Origin: Dermacentor variabilis
Taxonomy: Eukaryota > Arthropoda > Arachnida > Ixodida > Ixodidae
NCBI RefSeq assembly: GCF_050947875.1
Contig: NC_134574.1
Coordinates: forward strand, 102,891,469 to 102,955,468
DNA length: 64,000 nt
Direction of reading: 5' to 3'
Within the stretch, counting starts at the first letter, position 1, and every line of letters begins with the position of its first letter. Under the pieces are notes generated by a model. It ran no database searches and had not been told where the DNA came from. It saw only the letters and a list, made by a program, of their open reading frames with translations. This document shows, one piece after another, positions 20,421 to 33,402 of the stretch. Made by a program: the position numbers and the translations under genes.

Positions 20421-22981
20421 ACTTTGGTTTTGTATGTCTCCGTTTTTTTTTTGTCGTTTCCCTACATTTTTTCCAACAATCTTACTATCACCTCTTACTA
20501 ATCTCTATTGCGGACATGTTTACTTTTCCCCTGCTCTCGCTGAACCCAAGGGCTTCAAGGAGGCCAGTGGTGCCTAAATAGACCGCTGGGCAGATGTCTA
20601 CACATTCTAATAAGAAATGATCCACCGTTTCCCTAGCTTTATACCGAAGCAAACACATGCTTCTTCTTCCTTCTTATATCTCGCTTTATAGGTGCGTGTT
20701 CTAAGGCATCCCGATCTCGCTTCGAAAAGTAATGAGCTTCCCTTTCAGTTATCACACATTGTTTCTTTCCTGATTTCGTTTTTTTCCTCTTATGTAGTTA
20801 CTCCTGGCAGGTTTCCTTTCCATTGCTACCAACCATGAAATTATTTCGGCCTCTTTGACTTTCTGCTTGACGTTCTTTGTTGCTGAGCTGCCCACCCTAC
20901 AGGCCCCATACTCGCTGGTAAGCTTCCTTATTCTTTTCGTCCACTCTGAATCAATGTTTTTCCTGTACGTATACCTCAACAATCTCCCAGCCCATTTACT
21001 TTCTTCCATATTCCTCAATCGTTCTTCATAATCAATATTAGTGCGAGCTTCCCTCACTTCAAAACTAGTCCAGCCCATATCACCCTGCACAGCTTCATTT
21101 TTAGTCTTCCCGTGAGCGCCCACTGCGTGCGAGGCGACCCACTGACCTTTGGTTCCCTGTTTGTACCCCTGATTTCAAGCAAACAACTGCATTTCCAAAA
21201 GTAAGTCCTGGAAGCACTACACCTTCCCACATACCACAGAGCACTTCGTATCTATTGTATCCCCATAGGGCTCGGCGCTTCATTATAACTGCACTTCTCT
21301 TCTCCATCACTATTATTGTTTTTTTCCTGCGTTTCCATATATTTGTTGCCTTCGTTTATCCATATACCAACGTATTTATATTCTTTTACCCGAGGTATTT
21401 CCTGGCCCTGTATTGCCACTGTCAGTTTCATTTAATACCATAACGCCTGATTTTCGAATACCAAATTTCAAACCTAAATTCTCACCGTCCTGTACACAGA
21501 TATTACCCAGACATTTAAAATCACTTTTCTTGTTAGCTAGCAACACAATGTCGTCGGCATAAAATAAACCTGGCAGCTGCTGCTCTACTACAGTACCCAG
21601 CTGTTTGTATGAGAGAATAAACCCGATATTAGTTCCTTCCATGCGCCCTCTCCAAAGTTAGCCTCGATGTCTTCGTTAAAATCACAGTTCAGAACGACCG
21701 ACACGTTACAAACGAGCGCCGCAAAAGCATGCCTCCTTAGCAGTGGCCGCCTCGGTGTTTCGCGGAACTGACACGGTGACACGGAATTGACACGGCTGGG
21801 CGCATTGCTGCGCCGCCTGAACATGAGAGGTAAACAATTCTACGAAAAACGGGAAAGTTTTAGTGCCCAGCATCACTGGCGTGGTGTACTCATATGTGAT
21901 TCCTATATCTTGTGTAAAAAAAAAGTACGTGGGACAGACAGACAGCTGCTTGAAGGACCGTACCGTGCCTAAATGATTTTGCGGCAGTCGCGCCTAATTA
22001 CGGCCTCCAGAGAGCATTATGACCTCCCCATACCGGAGCTCTCCTCTCCCGCACACCTCTCGTGACGGCACAACCAACCCCCCAAGGTGGCGTGCACGGC
22101 AGCAGGAGCAGTGGCGAATTCTAAGTAAGAGGCAACGCATTCCTGAATGCGCCAGTACGCAGGAATGTGTCGTGGTAATCATTAACAGCAGTGGGGATAA
22201 AGGGCACCCCTGCCTCGGTCCCTTGTTGATATCAACTTTCTCCTCGCTCCTCATTCAACGCAAACGGAATTTTATAGGTAAATCACGCTCAGAAGGTGTA
22301 GACAATCGTCACCTACGCCTTGCCCTTCCAGAATATCCCACAAAATGTTGCGCTGTGCGTTATCATACGCTCCTGTGATGTCTAAAAAGGCCTCATATGA
22401 CGGTCTGCCTTCTACTCTTGATATTTCAATACACTGAGTAAGAATAAATAAGTTGCCATACAAATACCTACCTATTCTGAAGCCCTTCTGAAGTTCTCCC
22501 AAGATGCCATTATTCTCTGCCCATGTTTGCAGCTTTAATTTGATTGCCTGCATTGCTAGCCTGTATATTGACGATGTAATGGTCAACGGTCTATACGAGT
22601 GAATTTACGGTATACGCTTACCTTTATAAATCAAATTCATTCTACTTTGTCGCCAAGTGTCTGGTATTCCTCTATTTCTTAAAGTTTTTTACACTGTTTT
22701 CACCAGAGCTTCCTTACTTTTTTGTCCTAGTTGATTAATCAGCCTAACGGGAACCACGCCTAGCCCTGTGGCTGTGCGCTTAGGAATTTTCTCTTCCGCT
22801 TTCTTCGAATTTTAATTTGTCAGCACCAGCTCCTTTACCACTTGGGTCCCTTTCATGCACTTTTTTTCTTCAGATACAACCTCATCCTTGCCTTGGGAAG
22901 ATTCGGCTGTTATTTTTCGGATGTAAATTATTGGCGCTTCCCCTTCCTGTTTGTTTCCATCTTCGTGTAGGATATGTTGTT
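20420..22981 (-). mobile_element. LINE L-A, segment 3 (RT), U2
   Basis: Orthologous to 2270-4834. RT pieces are at 22272-22586 (motif A reads YEAFLDITGAYDNAQRNILW), 21994-22254 (motif B as GPRQGCPLSPLL), 21376-21642 (GLFYADDIVLLAN) and 20752-21310. It contains the second M500 at 21653-22178. The TGTTGTT target copy is at 22975-22981. More diverged from U1 than U3 is. Confidence 0.8.
21653..22178. mobile_element. M500 repeat, second copy in U2, inside L-A RT
   Basis: Orthologous to 3506-4031 with the same edges in the L-A RT. Confidence 0.65.
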
Positions 22982-25594
22982 CAATTCACTTCACTTCGCT
23001 TTATTACCTTAAAAACCCCATTGGAGGGGTGTTACATAAGGGGTGGTTAATAAAATAAACATTAGAGACAGGTGTTCATTTTCAGGTATAATATAATATT
23101 CGGGGTTTTACGTGCCAAAACCACTTTCTGATTATGAGGCACGCCGTAGTGGATGACTCCGGAAATTTTGACCACCTGGGGTTCTTTAACGTGCACCTAA
23201 ATCTAAGCACACGGGTGTTTTCGCATTTCGCCCCCATAGACATGCGGCCGCCGTGGCCGGGATTCGATCTCGCGACCTCGTGCTCAGCAGCACAACACCA
23301 TACCCACTGAGCAACCACGGCGGGTCTCATATTCAGGTATGGGTGACAACAGCTTCGGTAAAGGCAGATGGGCTTGTGATGGCGGCGATGGCGTGTGGAA
23401 GGCCGTTCCAGTCCCTTGATGCTCGAATAAAAAATGATGCTTCAAAAGTGGTGGTCCGGGCACGTGCGCGTGCAACTTGAAGCGGATGACCGGTGCGATG
23501 AGATATGTATGAAAGGGGCGTGATGTGCGGTGGGTGATTTAGGGAGCTGAAAAAAAAAAGGAAGGGAAGAGAGAGAGGGTGGCAACCTGTCGACGGAAAG
23601 AAAGCGTTTCCAAGCCAGATTCCGCTTTCATCGATGAAATGCTGATATCGTACGAATATGAAGATTGGATAAACCTAGTAGCACGATCTTGCACAGCCTC
23701 AAGTGCATTTATGATATAAATCTGATGCGGATTCCAGATGGGAGATGCACACTTAAGTTTCGATCTTAGAAATGATTTATAGGCCAACGCTTTTACTTGG
23801 TGTGAGGCATGACGGTCGATGTCGCCTAAGAAATCCCCGTGGTCTATTAGCAGCTGAGGTGGTGTTAGTAGCGTGTAAGCGCCAGGACAGATCACAAGAT
23901 AGGGTGACACCGAGGTATTTGAATGATTGGACTGATTCTATTGGAACATCAGCAATGGAATAGGTAAATGTGAGGGGGTTACGGCTGCGAATGAAAGACA
24001 CGAGTTTACATTTGTTCGGATTTAGGTTCATTAGCCAGCGATTACACCATTCTTGTACATTATTGAGATCGTTCTGGATGAATGTGTGGTCAGATGTGTT
24101 GGTAACATTGCGGTAGATTACACAATCATCTGCAAATATGCGAATGTTACATAATGCATGCGTTGGTATAGATCGGTAATGTAAATTAAAAAAAAGAAGG
24201 GATCCCAAGGCGGATCCCTGGGGGACGCCTGATGTTACGGGGAGTCTGCTAGAATAATGGTTATTAACATAAAACAAACTGAGCGCGGTTAGTCAAGAAT
24301 GCTTCTATCCACTTTAGTACGTCGGGGTGTAAATTTAACTGAGACAATTTTAGCAGGAAACGTTTATGAGGAACTGTGTCAAATGCTTTTGCAAAATCCA
24401 GGAATGTGGCATCAGTCGGAAGGTTACTGTCAAGGTTAACATGAAGGTCGTGAAGGAACATTGGCAACTATGTTTCGCAAGACTAGCCTTTTCGAAATCC
24501 GTACTGACAAAGGTGAAAAAAGCAGATTGAGTCTAAAAAGGTCATGATATGCGAGTATATGACATGTTCCATGATTTTGCAGGGCACACTAGTTAAAGAT
24601 ATAGGACGATAATTTAATGGGGTGTCTCTGTTGCCTGATTTGAAGACTGGAACGACCTTGCCCACTTTCCAATCGGATGGTAAGATGCCTGTAGAGAGTG
24701 ACTATGGGAACAACAAAGTTAGGTACGCAACAGATACATGGCTAATATTTTTAAGAGTTTGGAATTAATATCATCTACACCTGCTGACGATGGAAGCTTG
24801 ATGTTATCAATAATCGACGTGATTCCGTCTGCCGAGAATATAATTGGCGACATACGCGCAGTTATGTTAGTAGATGTGGGAAGATCTGGAGTTGAAATCT
24901 CGTTAGTAAATACAGAGAAAAAGGCTGCGTTAAAAATGTCAGCACACTCGCTGTCGCTGACCACTTCGCCATGTGCATTCAACACGCTGATCATGCGCGC
25001 CTCCTGAGCGTTTATTATTTGCCAAAGTTGACGAGGGCTGTTCGTAAGCATTTTAGGCAGCTCGTCGTGGGAAAAGGAGAATTTAGCATTCCGTATAGCC
25101 CTCAGATAATCGTCTTCGGCCACAAAATATTTCCCCCAAGCAGTGGGGTGTCCGTTTAGTGTGGCTGAGCGGAAGAGACGTTTCTTTTTGTTTTCAAGTC
25201 GCTTAAGTGTTTGAGTGAACCATGGCTTGTTTCGGTTTCCGCGGAACGTAATTATTCTCGGTATGAACTTATCAACGAGATCACCTAGTGTGTTTTTAAA
25301 TATTGACCAGGTCTCATTAGTAGAGCGCGCAGAACATAACCTCACGAACGTAGGAAGAAATGCACTCAGATCACTATTAATTGCATCATAATTACCTTTA
25401 TTGTACAGGCGGATTGTCTTGCTGACTAAATGGCGTTTTTAGGGTTGACACGAACATGTGGCGTGAAGTACTTTATGGTCGCTGACTTCAGGTAGATATG
25501 CTGTTGATGATAAGCTTTCCGGATTACTGGTTAGGGTGAGATCTAAGATGCTAGAACTGTTCAGTGCAACGTGCGTAGGTTCTGATACAAGTTG
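22982..25594 (-). mobile_element. LINE L-B, 5' end deleted, U2
   Basis: The 3' part of L-B with the GTGAA tail, RT (23539-25345, motif [14 protein letters not shown] at 24264-24467, [23 protein letters not shown]) and the last part of EN (25439-25594, LPEVSDHKVL). It stops abruptly at 25594, equivalent to U1 7191, at the deletion junction. A SINE interrupts its 3' untranslated region at 23090-23327. Motif B carries V-to-A and P-to-S changes relative to U1. Confidence 0.85.
23090..23327 (-). mobile_element. tRNA-headed SINE inserted in L-B, U2 only
   Basis: Minus strand: head with TTGCTCAGTGGG (A box) and GATCGAATCCCGG (B box), body with GGCGGCCGCATGTC and CCACTACGGCGTGCC, and an AT-rich tail. 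The target duplication is CATTTTCAGGTAT (23077-23089) and CATATTCAGGTAT (23328-23340), 12 of 13 matching. U1 and U3 have the empty site, so this is the youngest SINE in the window. Its A and B boxes are the best preserved. Confidence 0.92.
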
Positions 25595-25807
25595 TATCAT
25601 ACATGATACAATATAAATTATGGGGAGTCCTTTCGTCATCGGGTTAGTACCGGAATGTCGTTGGGGAGTCTCAAATCGTGTCATGCATTTACCTCAATTT
25701 CTCGGTTACTAAAGCTCTGTTCGCGATTATATTGACGCCTTAGACGTTCTAGAACATTGCTCTACCACTTTAACTTGACTTTCTGGTAACCTTTAGTGTC
25801 CCTTTAA
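25595..25807. mobile_element. Remnant of a TTAA-type TIR element at the U2 deletion
   Basis: From about 25617 to 25803 the sequence matches the reverse complement of the left end of 59495-60813. It ends with TTTAGTGTCCCTTTAA, whose TTAA (25804-25807) coincides with a TTAA at U1 11398-11401. So the element inserted at a TTAA in L-C, and its other end was later lost with 4.2 kb of flanking DNA. The first bases (25584-25611) are a set of short inverted repeats at the breakpoint. Confidence 0.75.
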
Positions 25808-28205
25808 GTGATCATGAGGTCGTAAATGCCACAAAAGTGTGCAAGAAGTTACAGGTTAGCAAGAATTGCCCGAGAAAGATTTTTATGTATGAACAGAGGA
25901 ATTATAATGCCATAGATGAAGAGTTACACTTATTCCTGCCAGTATTGCTGGAATACAGCAGTCAGTACAGCATAGAAAGATTATGGGCTCTGTTCAGAGA
26001 CAAAATCCTGTCTTTGGTCGCTAAATACATTCCCTTAAGAGTGATATCATCTATACGTAGAATGGATAAACCTTGGATTAACAAAGAACTGTGTCTGTCA
26101 ATAAGAAAGAAAGCCGGAGTATACAAGGCATTCAAGATAGCACCAAGCCAGAACTTATATGGCAAGCTTAGAACTCTAACTAAAAACTTGAAACAACAAT
26201 TAAAGGCAGCAAAAAGAACATACTTGTCGTCGCTAGCTGATAAAATAAGATCTAATCCTAAGGAGCTATATGGCGATGTGTCAAAAGTAACAGAAAAGAC
26301 AGTGTTGGCGTTCCGGCTCTCCGGCATGAAAGTGATATGTTAACTGATGACACACAAAAAAAAGCTGATTGCTTTAACGAATATTTTCACTCCGTCTTCA
26401 CAGCATGTCGTCATACTCCGATATACCTGAATTACACGAACAATTACCTCAAATGCATGACATCGTTTTAAATGAGGCTGGAATTAGGGCTCTGTTGTGC
26501 CACATTAATCCTCATTCTGTTCATGGTCCGGATGGTACATCAAATCACGTCTTGAAGCGCTGTTCCCACACTATTGCTCCTATCTTGGTTGAATTATTTA
26601 CCCAGTCAATAAATTCTCAACGATTACCTAGCGACTGGAAATGGCTCATGTAACTCCCATATTTAAAAGTGGTTGTCGTGATTTCGCAAGCAATTACAGA
26701 CCGGTGTCTTTGACAACTGTTTTGTTGTAAAACACTAGAACATGTTATTTACTCTGGTCTTATTAAGCATATTCATGACCATGATTTTTTTTTCATCCCG
26801 ACCCAGCATGGATTTCGCATGGGATTATCCTGTACCATTCAACTTACTGAATTCATACATGACGTTGCACTCGGCTTCAACAATAGTACACAGATATATG
26901 CTATTTTTGTTGATTTTCGAAAGGCGTTTGATGTAGTCCCGCATGACTTACTTTTGCACAAACTGTCATTTCTTGGCCTCCCCGATTCACTTTACGGTTG
27001 GCTTAAAGATTATTTGTATAAACGGCAGCAAAAAGTGGTTCTGAACGGTGCGACGTCGAGAGCGGTCAATGTTCGGGTGTGCCTCAAGGGTCGGTCCTTG
27101 GGCCATTGCTGTTCCTCATTTTTATCAATGACTTAAGTGAAGGCTGTTTTTCAAATATCAGACTGTATGCGGATGATTGCGTTGTGTACCATCCTGTGTC
27201 ACGTGCCGAACATACGAGTGTGTTGCAGTTTGACCCCCGAAAAAATTTTTTCCTGGTGTGCTAAATGGAAAATTGATTTGAACGTAGCAAAGTGTTATCA
27301 TGTTGAATTCACGAACAAAAAGAAAAAGGTGCCCAGTCTCTAAATAATGTTTTAGTGCAATGCGTTGACGAAGTCAAATACCTGGGCGGCACTTTAACTG
27401 CGGCATTAGACTGGACATCCCACATTGACATAACAAGCACTAAAGCGTGCCGCCTTGTGCACCTTTTCCAGAGGAACTTTAAGTATGCGCCCAGACCATT
27501 GAAGGAAGCTTTGTATCTTACAAATGTTAGGCCGGTGTTAGAATACGCTTGCGCAGCATGGGGCACCTTCACAAAAGTTCTTGAAGATAAGTTGTAGCGT
27601 GTTCAGAAAAGGGCTGCAAGATTCGTCACCGGCATCTACGACTACAAAATTAGAGGTTTGCAAACCAGGGAAAATCTAGGGTGAAAGTTGCTGTCCACAC
27701 GCAGAAAAATAATCAGGTTAAAGCTTTTACACAACATTAACAGCCGTAACACAGGAATCGATAAGAACATATATTTAAAACCACCTCATTATCAGTCTAA
27801 GAGACGCGACAATTCCAAGAAAATAGGGGCCTACCAAAGTCGTATCAATATGTTTAAATTTTCATTCTTTCCGCGAACACTTGCAGTGGAATTTGCTCCC
27901 GGATGAGGTAGTGTCTGCACCCAATTTCTTGTCTGCCATAGAGAACTTTACATGAATCTGTTTTAGACAATATTTACAGTGTGCCGTTTTATGCATTGTG
28001 TAACAAATTTTATAATCTGATATTGTTAGTATTGGATGTGCTGTCTTTTTCTACTAATTAGGATGATTGTATTTTAATACCATAGCTGATATGATGCCAT
28101 TGTTCGCGAAGTTGACGTTTATGTTTGTAATTACCCCCCCTTCCTACTACAATGCCCAACTCGGGCGCTCTAGGTATCTGTAATAAATAAATAAATAAAT
28201 AAATA
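25808..28205 (+). mobile_element. LINE L-C, 5' half deleted, U2
   Basis: Starts inside EN at the SDH box. The linker is open at 25837-26343 (168 codons). RT parts are at 26405-26653, 26819-27136 (FVDFRKAFDVVPH), 27079-27264 ([27 protein letters not shown]) and 27355-27597 (VKYLGGTL). It carries the same 4-nt deletion before PQGS as U1 and ends in a 24-bp AATA tail. Confidence 0.83.
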
Positions 28206-29326
28206 CCTGATAACCAAAGATGCTCATGACATTTTGAACTCCCCCAACCTTTCTTTCCCACTTATTTCGGTTGCACCCTTCCCAAACATAATTCTCATTC
28301 ACTGGCGGCCTTTCCCACTCTCTAAGGTGCGTTTCTATAACGGCACACACCCCTATTTGTTTTCTATTTATCTGCTCCTCAATCTCTGCCCACTTTGCCT
28401 TTCTTCTGCCGCCCTGCATCTTTACGTAGCCTATTGCATGGCGAGCTCTCTTCCTTGTTTTCCTCCTATTTAGGTTATTGACGGCGATGCTATTCTGAGG
28501 TTCCCTTAGGGGACCTTCTTCATTACGATCTACTCTGGCCTCCTGAGCGCCCGCGCGACGCCTAAAACAGCAACAGCGCGACCAGCAAGTCGCCAGCCCA
28601 CTTCTCGTGCTAACCTGTAATTGAAGTGGATCCCGTCTCGTTCAAAACAACCACACCTTCTCACTTCCCTGTTTACTTCGACAACCTCGAAACCTTTCTC
28701 TCGACACATTTTCCATGTCGCGTCATTAGCAGCCAGTATACGGCTCCTTGTACGTGACTGTCACGTGCAGGCACCTCCGGCACCGTGCACATCACGATCT
28801 GCACATGAGGGGCCAGCTCGCGCAAGTCGGCTACCCCTTCGCCAAGCGCTGGGCTAGTCCTGTCTCTTTCCTGTTTAGGACGCCATTTAGCCCACCTGCT
28901 ACTAGAAAGAGTTGCGTCCATTTCGTTTTCCGAGAACTTTGCTTTTGCTCACTCCATGATAGAACCCACTGTCTGCGCTGGAAATGTCCCTGTCGCCACT
29001 CTTCTATTGTCCTTTACCCTCTCCACAATTGCTTCTTAGTACCTAGCCAACTTTGAGTCGTCGGCGATAATCACCATCCTCTCTCCTACCTGTCCCTGCT
29101 TCCCTTTGTACTTTAGCGCGTGATTCGGACTCGACAAAGGGCACTGACCCCCGCGTTCTTGCTTTTTGTGTGTGGTGGCCTCGAGGGAGGGGCCGCTCGA
29201 TACGCGCATGATCTAAATCCATAAAATGTCGCAAAGTAATCCTCACCGATGCTTTCAAAGCAATCAGTGCCGCACAGACTTAAAGTATGACACGATTTCG
29301 CACGTGTACAACCACGCGGCCACGTT
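28206..29326 (-). pseudogene. LINE L-A, segment 1 (SGNH-like ORF1, EN start), U2
   Basis: Orthologous to 13824-14946, with the EN start (IGVCAVIETHLREWERPPV, WEGCNRNKWERK) and the esterase-like ORF1. DGIHF is encoded near 28624. Confidence 0.75.
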
Positions 29327-29375
29327 CTCACTTTCCTACCATTACTATTAGCAATAGTAATGGTAGGAAAGTGAG
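29327..29375. repeat. Perfect 23-bp hairpin, U2
   Basis: Same arms and loop as 14947-14995. Arms are 29327-29349 and 29353-29375. Confidence 0.9.
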
Positions 29376-29449
29376 TTCCAACTATTAGCAATTCTCGCCC
29401 CCCTGAATTACCTATTTTCTAAATACATTTCCCCCTCCGAAAAAGACAA

Positions 29450-30180
29450 TATTTAAGATGCCCTCGGGCGAAAAGAATAAAGAGAGAAAAAAGCAAAGAT
29501 AGGAAAGGCAGCGAGGTCAACCAGAAGAGCATCCGGTTTGCTACCCTACACTGGGGGTGGGGGAAAGAGGAAAAGGGCAGAAAGTGTGCACTGAGGGCGT
29601 GTGGGCGGGACTCTATGCACAGCGACACTATAAACGGTCTCGTAAGCCGGTGCACTTCAAGTATTGCACTAATGCACCATTCGCTTTTCGTGCCAGTGAC
29701 GGATGTGGCCCCGGTCCGAGTATCTTTGACTCGTTGAACGGTCTGAAGTCGAGTCGGTGTAAAGTTTCCCGCAGAGAGGGGCGTTGTACATCGTAGCGGG
29801 GGCCGGTACACAATAAGTACTCGATGGTCTCCTCGCACCCACAGGAATCGCACATCGGGCTGTCGGCCATTCTCAAACGATAAGAGTACGAGTTCGTGAA
29901 CGCTACGCCCAGCCACAAGCGGTACAGCAAGGTTGCTTCACCGCGGGAAAGGCTAGATGGCAGTTGTAGCCGTAGCGCGGGGTCCAGTTTATATAATCGG
30001 CAATTGTAGGCACTTGAACTCCAGAGATCTTGCGACTTATTGCGTGCATGTAGGCGAAGTTCCCTGGCAGCGTCCGACCTCGCCAAAGGTATTGAACGCG
30101 TCTGGGTATTTTCGTGGGCAGACCGGGCAGCCTTGTCGCGAAAATATTAAGGCTGTTAAAGAAGCACTTGCTTGGTATCA
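29450..30180 (-). mobile_element. LINE D C-terminal fragment, U2
   Basis: Orthologous to 15070-15800. The frame 29628-30086 keeps 152 codons with the same zinc-knuckle-like tail and a handful of substitutions. Confidence 0.72.
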
Positions 30181-30794
30181 TTCCGATAAGACGCAGCGTG
30201 ATATATAGCCTTTACAAACGAGTCAGGGTGAAAACCTCGCAGCTCAAAAGAATCAACAAGAGTTATGCACGAAGCAACTATAGCAACAGTTAAACATGTG
30301 TGAAGCCACGCATAAAATAGATGTGAAAGCATGAAGTGCGCGACAGCTGGTGCGGGGATTCACCGGGCCACATGAAACCAACAATTTCAGTTCTTGCAAA
30401 CTTCTGTAGCTTTAACATACAACACAACGCACTCGTGCAGTCCTGCTGCCTAGCTAGCGCAACGCGGTAAAGAAGCGGAAAACAGCATAAGCGGCAAACA
30501 GCATTTCGAACTTTAGCGAAATACCTTTAAACCGCATGCTGCACTGCAGACGAACTTCGTCGCTTACGTGTCTAACTATGATCGAGTGGGAAAAAACACC
30601 GACGCGACAACGGAAAAGATGAGAACAAGAAATTTCCCGCCGAAGCGACGATCCATTGCTACCCTTGTTGCCGCTGATGAGGCTTTGTGGGGAATGATTA
30701 GAACCGTATCGCCGGCACGTTTTCGCCGGCATTTGAGCCCCCCACCCGGTAACAATTCTTCTCCGACAGCGCGACAAGCGCGAGTAAGAGAGGA
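30181..30794. other. No gene seen; spacer of U2
   Basis: Equivalent to 15801-16599 without the extra 190 bp. No recognisable domain. Confidence 0.5.
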
Positions 30795-30935
30795 AAGTGC
30801 GACCGGCGAAAATCGTTTTCGCCCCACCGCGTCGAATGTGCACAATGCCCTCTGGAGCTCCCTGGTCGTCGCCACGTTAGCCGCTGTAACTATCTATGAC
30901 TCCCCTCAGAAGCATTGCAGAAACTGTAGCGCTTC
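30795..30935 (+). repeat. R130 dispersed repeat, U2 copy
   Basis: Same core as 16600-16740, and includes GGTCGTCGCCACGTTAGCCG, part of which is missing in U1. Confidence 0.6.
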
Positions 30936-31327
30936 CCTTTCTACTAACGTGCGAATACAGAGGGGACATAAATAAATACATAAATACATACATAAAAGAC
31001 ATACATAAATAAAACTGTAGAGAGAAGCAGTGAAGAAGAAGGAGAGGGAGAAGAGGCATATTCCATACAAGAGATGGTGGGAGGTGACGTGAGAAGGCAA
31101 GGAAAACCCACTGCTATACGACAGTGGTTGCGGGGAAACAGGATAACCTTAAGCTCAAGGTACGGTACCGTACGTTGCTGTTATTTCTGAAAAATAAACG
31201 CCATGCAAATATGTCAAGAGGGCAATTTACGCAGGGCGTGCAGAAGCAGAGCCGCATTAATGAAATCGCACCGCAAGTTTGAGGAGGCACTACGAAAGCG
31301 GTCGACCCTCAAATCAACTCTTTTGTG

Positions 31328-31557
31328 CCCGCCGCGTTAGCTTTGCGGCTATGGCATTGCTAGAGGTCGTGGATTCGATCCCAATCGCGGCAGCCGCATT
31401 TCGACGGGGGCGAAATAGAAAACCCACGTGCACTTATATTTTGGGACACGTTAAAGGACATCACGGTGTCAACATTAACCCGGAATCCGACACTACGGCG
31501 TTCCTCATAATCCGAGTGTGGTTTTGGCACGTACAGCCCCATAATCCAATTCAAGTG
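31328..31557 (+). mobile_element. Diverged tRNA-headed SINE, U2
   Basis: Orthologous to 17314-17540. The B box GGATTCGATCCC is better preserved than in U1. Confidence 0.72.
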
Positions 31558-32160
31558 TAATACTTCTGCCACAATGCAATGTGCCATGTGAGGCAATGAC
31601 AACGCTCAACCGTCTCAGAGGTTATAAAATATGGCGCACAACAACGCCTCAAGCAACCACCTCTCCCGGTGTGTTGTGTGTACTACGCAAACAAACAGCA
31701 TTTGTGCACTCAAGGTAACGTTTAACATCAACTCACCACTCTCGTGTTAGCTCAAACGTTGAAGAAATTGAGCTCTAGCCATCAACATCACCACCAATTA
31801 TCGTCAAGCAAAGCATCCAGCACGAAAGCTTCGCTTACATCGATTCCCACAGTAAGTGGGATCTGCATAATCTTTAATGCCATTTCTTATTTTCTGTTTG
31901 ACTTTTCGATTATTTTCTCTTCTTTTAACATTTTTTTGTTTCTCATTCAGCCAAAGTTTATTAATCACCTGTTACGAAGGGTACGTGCGGCCACAAGTTC
32001 AGTTCAGTTCACCTTCAGTTCAGTTCAGTTCACCTTCCGGTTAGATGGGCTGCCATACTTGCTGCCACTTCGTCGAGCCGCAGAAGGTTAATTAAAGTGA
32101 ATTCTTGCTTTGGTCCAATCATTTAAAAAAAAACACGTGAGGCGTGGCCATGCACGGCGT
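31558..32160. other. Spacer at U2/U3 junction
   Basis: Same non-coding spacer as 17541-18153. The TTCAG-type repeats at 31997-32030 are longer than before U2. Confidence 0.6.
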
Positions 32161-32734
32161 GGACTCTGTGGCCGACGACAGTTTCGCACTGTCTTGGCTT
32201 GGTGCGGCTCGGCTCGCAACATATGGTGCGAGCCGAAACTTACCGACTCCTTACCGTCCAGTATGCCATACGGAAGGCCTTCCCGTACAGTAAAGTGCGT
32301 GCACGCGCAGTCCTTGACCGGTACGGTAATTTACCGCACTTACTGTACGGTAACTTCGCGCTGCTAAAACTCGCTAATAAAGGCACAACTGCATAAAAAC
32401 GCGTGAACAGATTCCAGCTGTTGTAAATTGGTTTAGATAGTCATTTAGCCTGTCTCGCTCCAAAATGAACGCGCAGTGGTCGCTACGCGTCAAATCTGGC
32501 TTCGTAAGCGCTCCGCGCTGGAGCTTTGTACACACTGTGCTTTTTGTTGTGCACTAATAAGCCAATGTGTGCAGCTCGGGTCTGCGCCAAGATGGAGACG
32601 CGACTGCTGGAACCTGGCTCATTCGTGCCGATGTTTTCTCGCGCTTAGAACAACAGAAGTAAGGTTGGAGCTACACCGTAGCACACGTCGAGTATTCGCA
32701 AATTAGCATTTCTCCCGCTCACGCTAGCGCACAT

Positions 32735-32986
32735 TTGTTCAGTGTTCGCGTTGTTCAGACTCAGCTGGTTGCTCTCTATTATGTTTCAGCGGTGACGACC
32801 TCGATCTCACATTCGATCCCGAACGACAATACCAGAATATGCTCCAAGCACTTTGTCAGCGGAGAAAAAAGCACTCGGCTGCCAATTCGCCAAAACCTCT
32901 ACCATTGTGAGGTGCAAGGCACGCTCCAAGCAATGAAGCTACAAATGACAGTTGAAAAACGTCCACGGGCATATTCGCTGACTTAA
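32735..32986 (+). pseudogene. THAP-domain-like relic, U3
   Basis: Copy of 579-830 with the same NTRICSKHFVSGEKS core; its translation is identical to the U2 copy. Confidence 0.45.
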
Positions 32987-33069
32987 GTGGCATGGAAAAA
33001 AGTTTTGTTAACTTACTTTGAGTTCAACATCGTAAGCATGCTTGCTTTGTTGTGACAAACACTTTGCGA

Positions 33070-33305
33070 CCTGCGGTGGTTACTTAGCGGCTATGGTGTT
33101 GGACTGCTGAGCACGAGGTCGCGGGATCAAATCCCTGCCACGGCGGCCGCATTTCGATGGGGGCAAAATGCGAAAGCACCCGTGTACTTAGATTAGGTCC
33201 ACGTTAAACAACCCCAGGCGGTCCAAATCATTGCGGAGTCCCCCACTACGGCGTGCCTCAGAATCAAATTGTGGTTCTGGCACCTAAAAATCCATAATTG
33301 AATTT
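33070..33305 (+). mobile_element. tRNA-headed SINE, U3 copy
   Basis: Orthologous to 914-1148 and 19063-19299. Here the body reads CATTTCGATGGGGGC, closer to the general SINE sequence than the other two. Confidence 0.82.
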
Positions 33306-33402
33306 CAGCACTTCGCTGTGATGTCCGTGCTGTTTACTTCTTTGACACGAAACACATGGTTGTAGTGGTAAACTTGAAGTTAATTGTCAAACGTCGGTGG
33401 TC

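Larger units (their letters stand above)
18154..32160. repeat. Tandem unit U2 (internally deleted)
   Basis: This is the second copy of the unit, 14,007 bp. Compared with U1 it lacks the stretch equivalent to 7192-11397, which is L-B 5' end, L-A middle piece and L-C 5' end. It gains a SINE at 23090-23327 and lacks the foldback insertion seen in U1. Its first kilobase is almost identical to U3 and less similar to U1. Confidence 0.9.
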
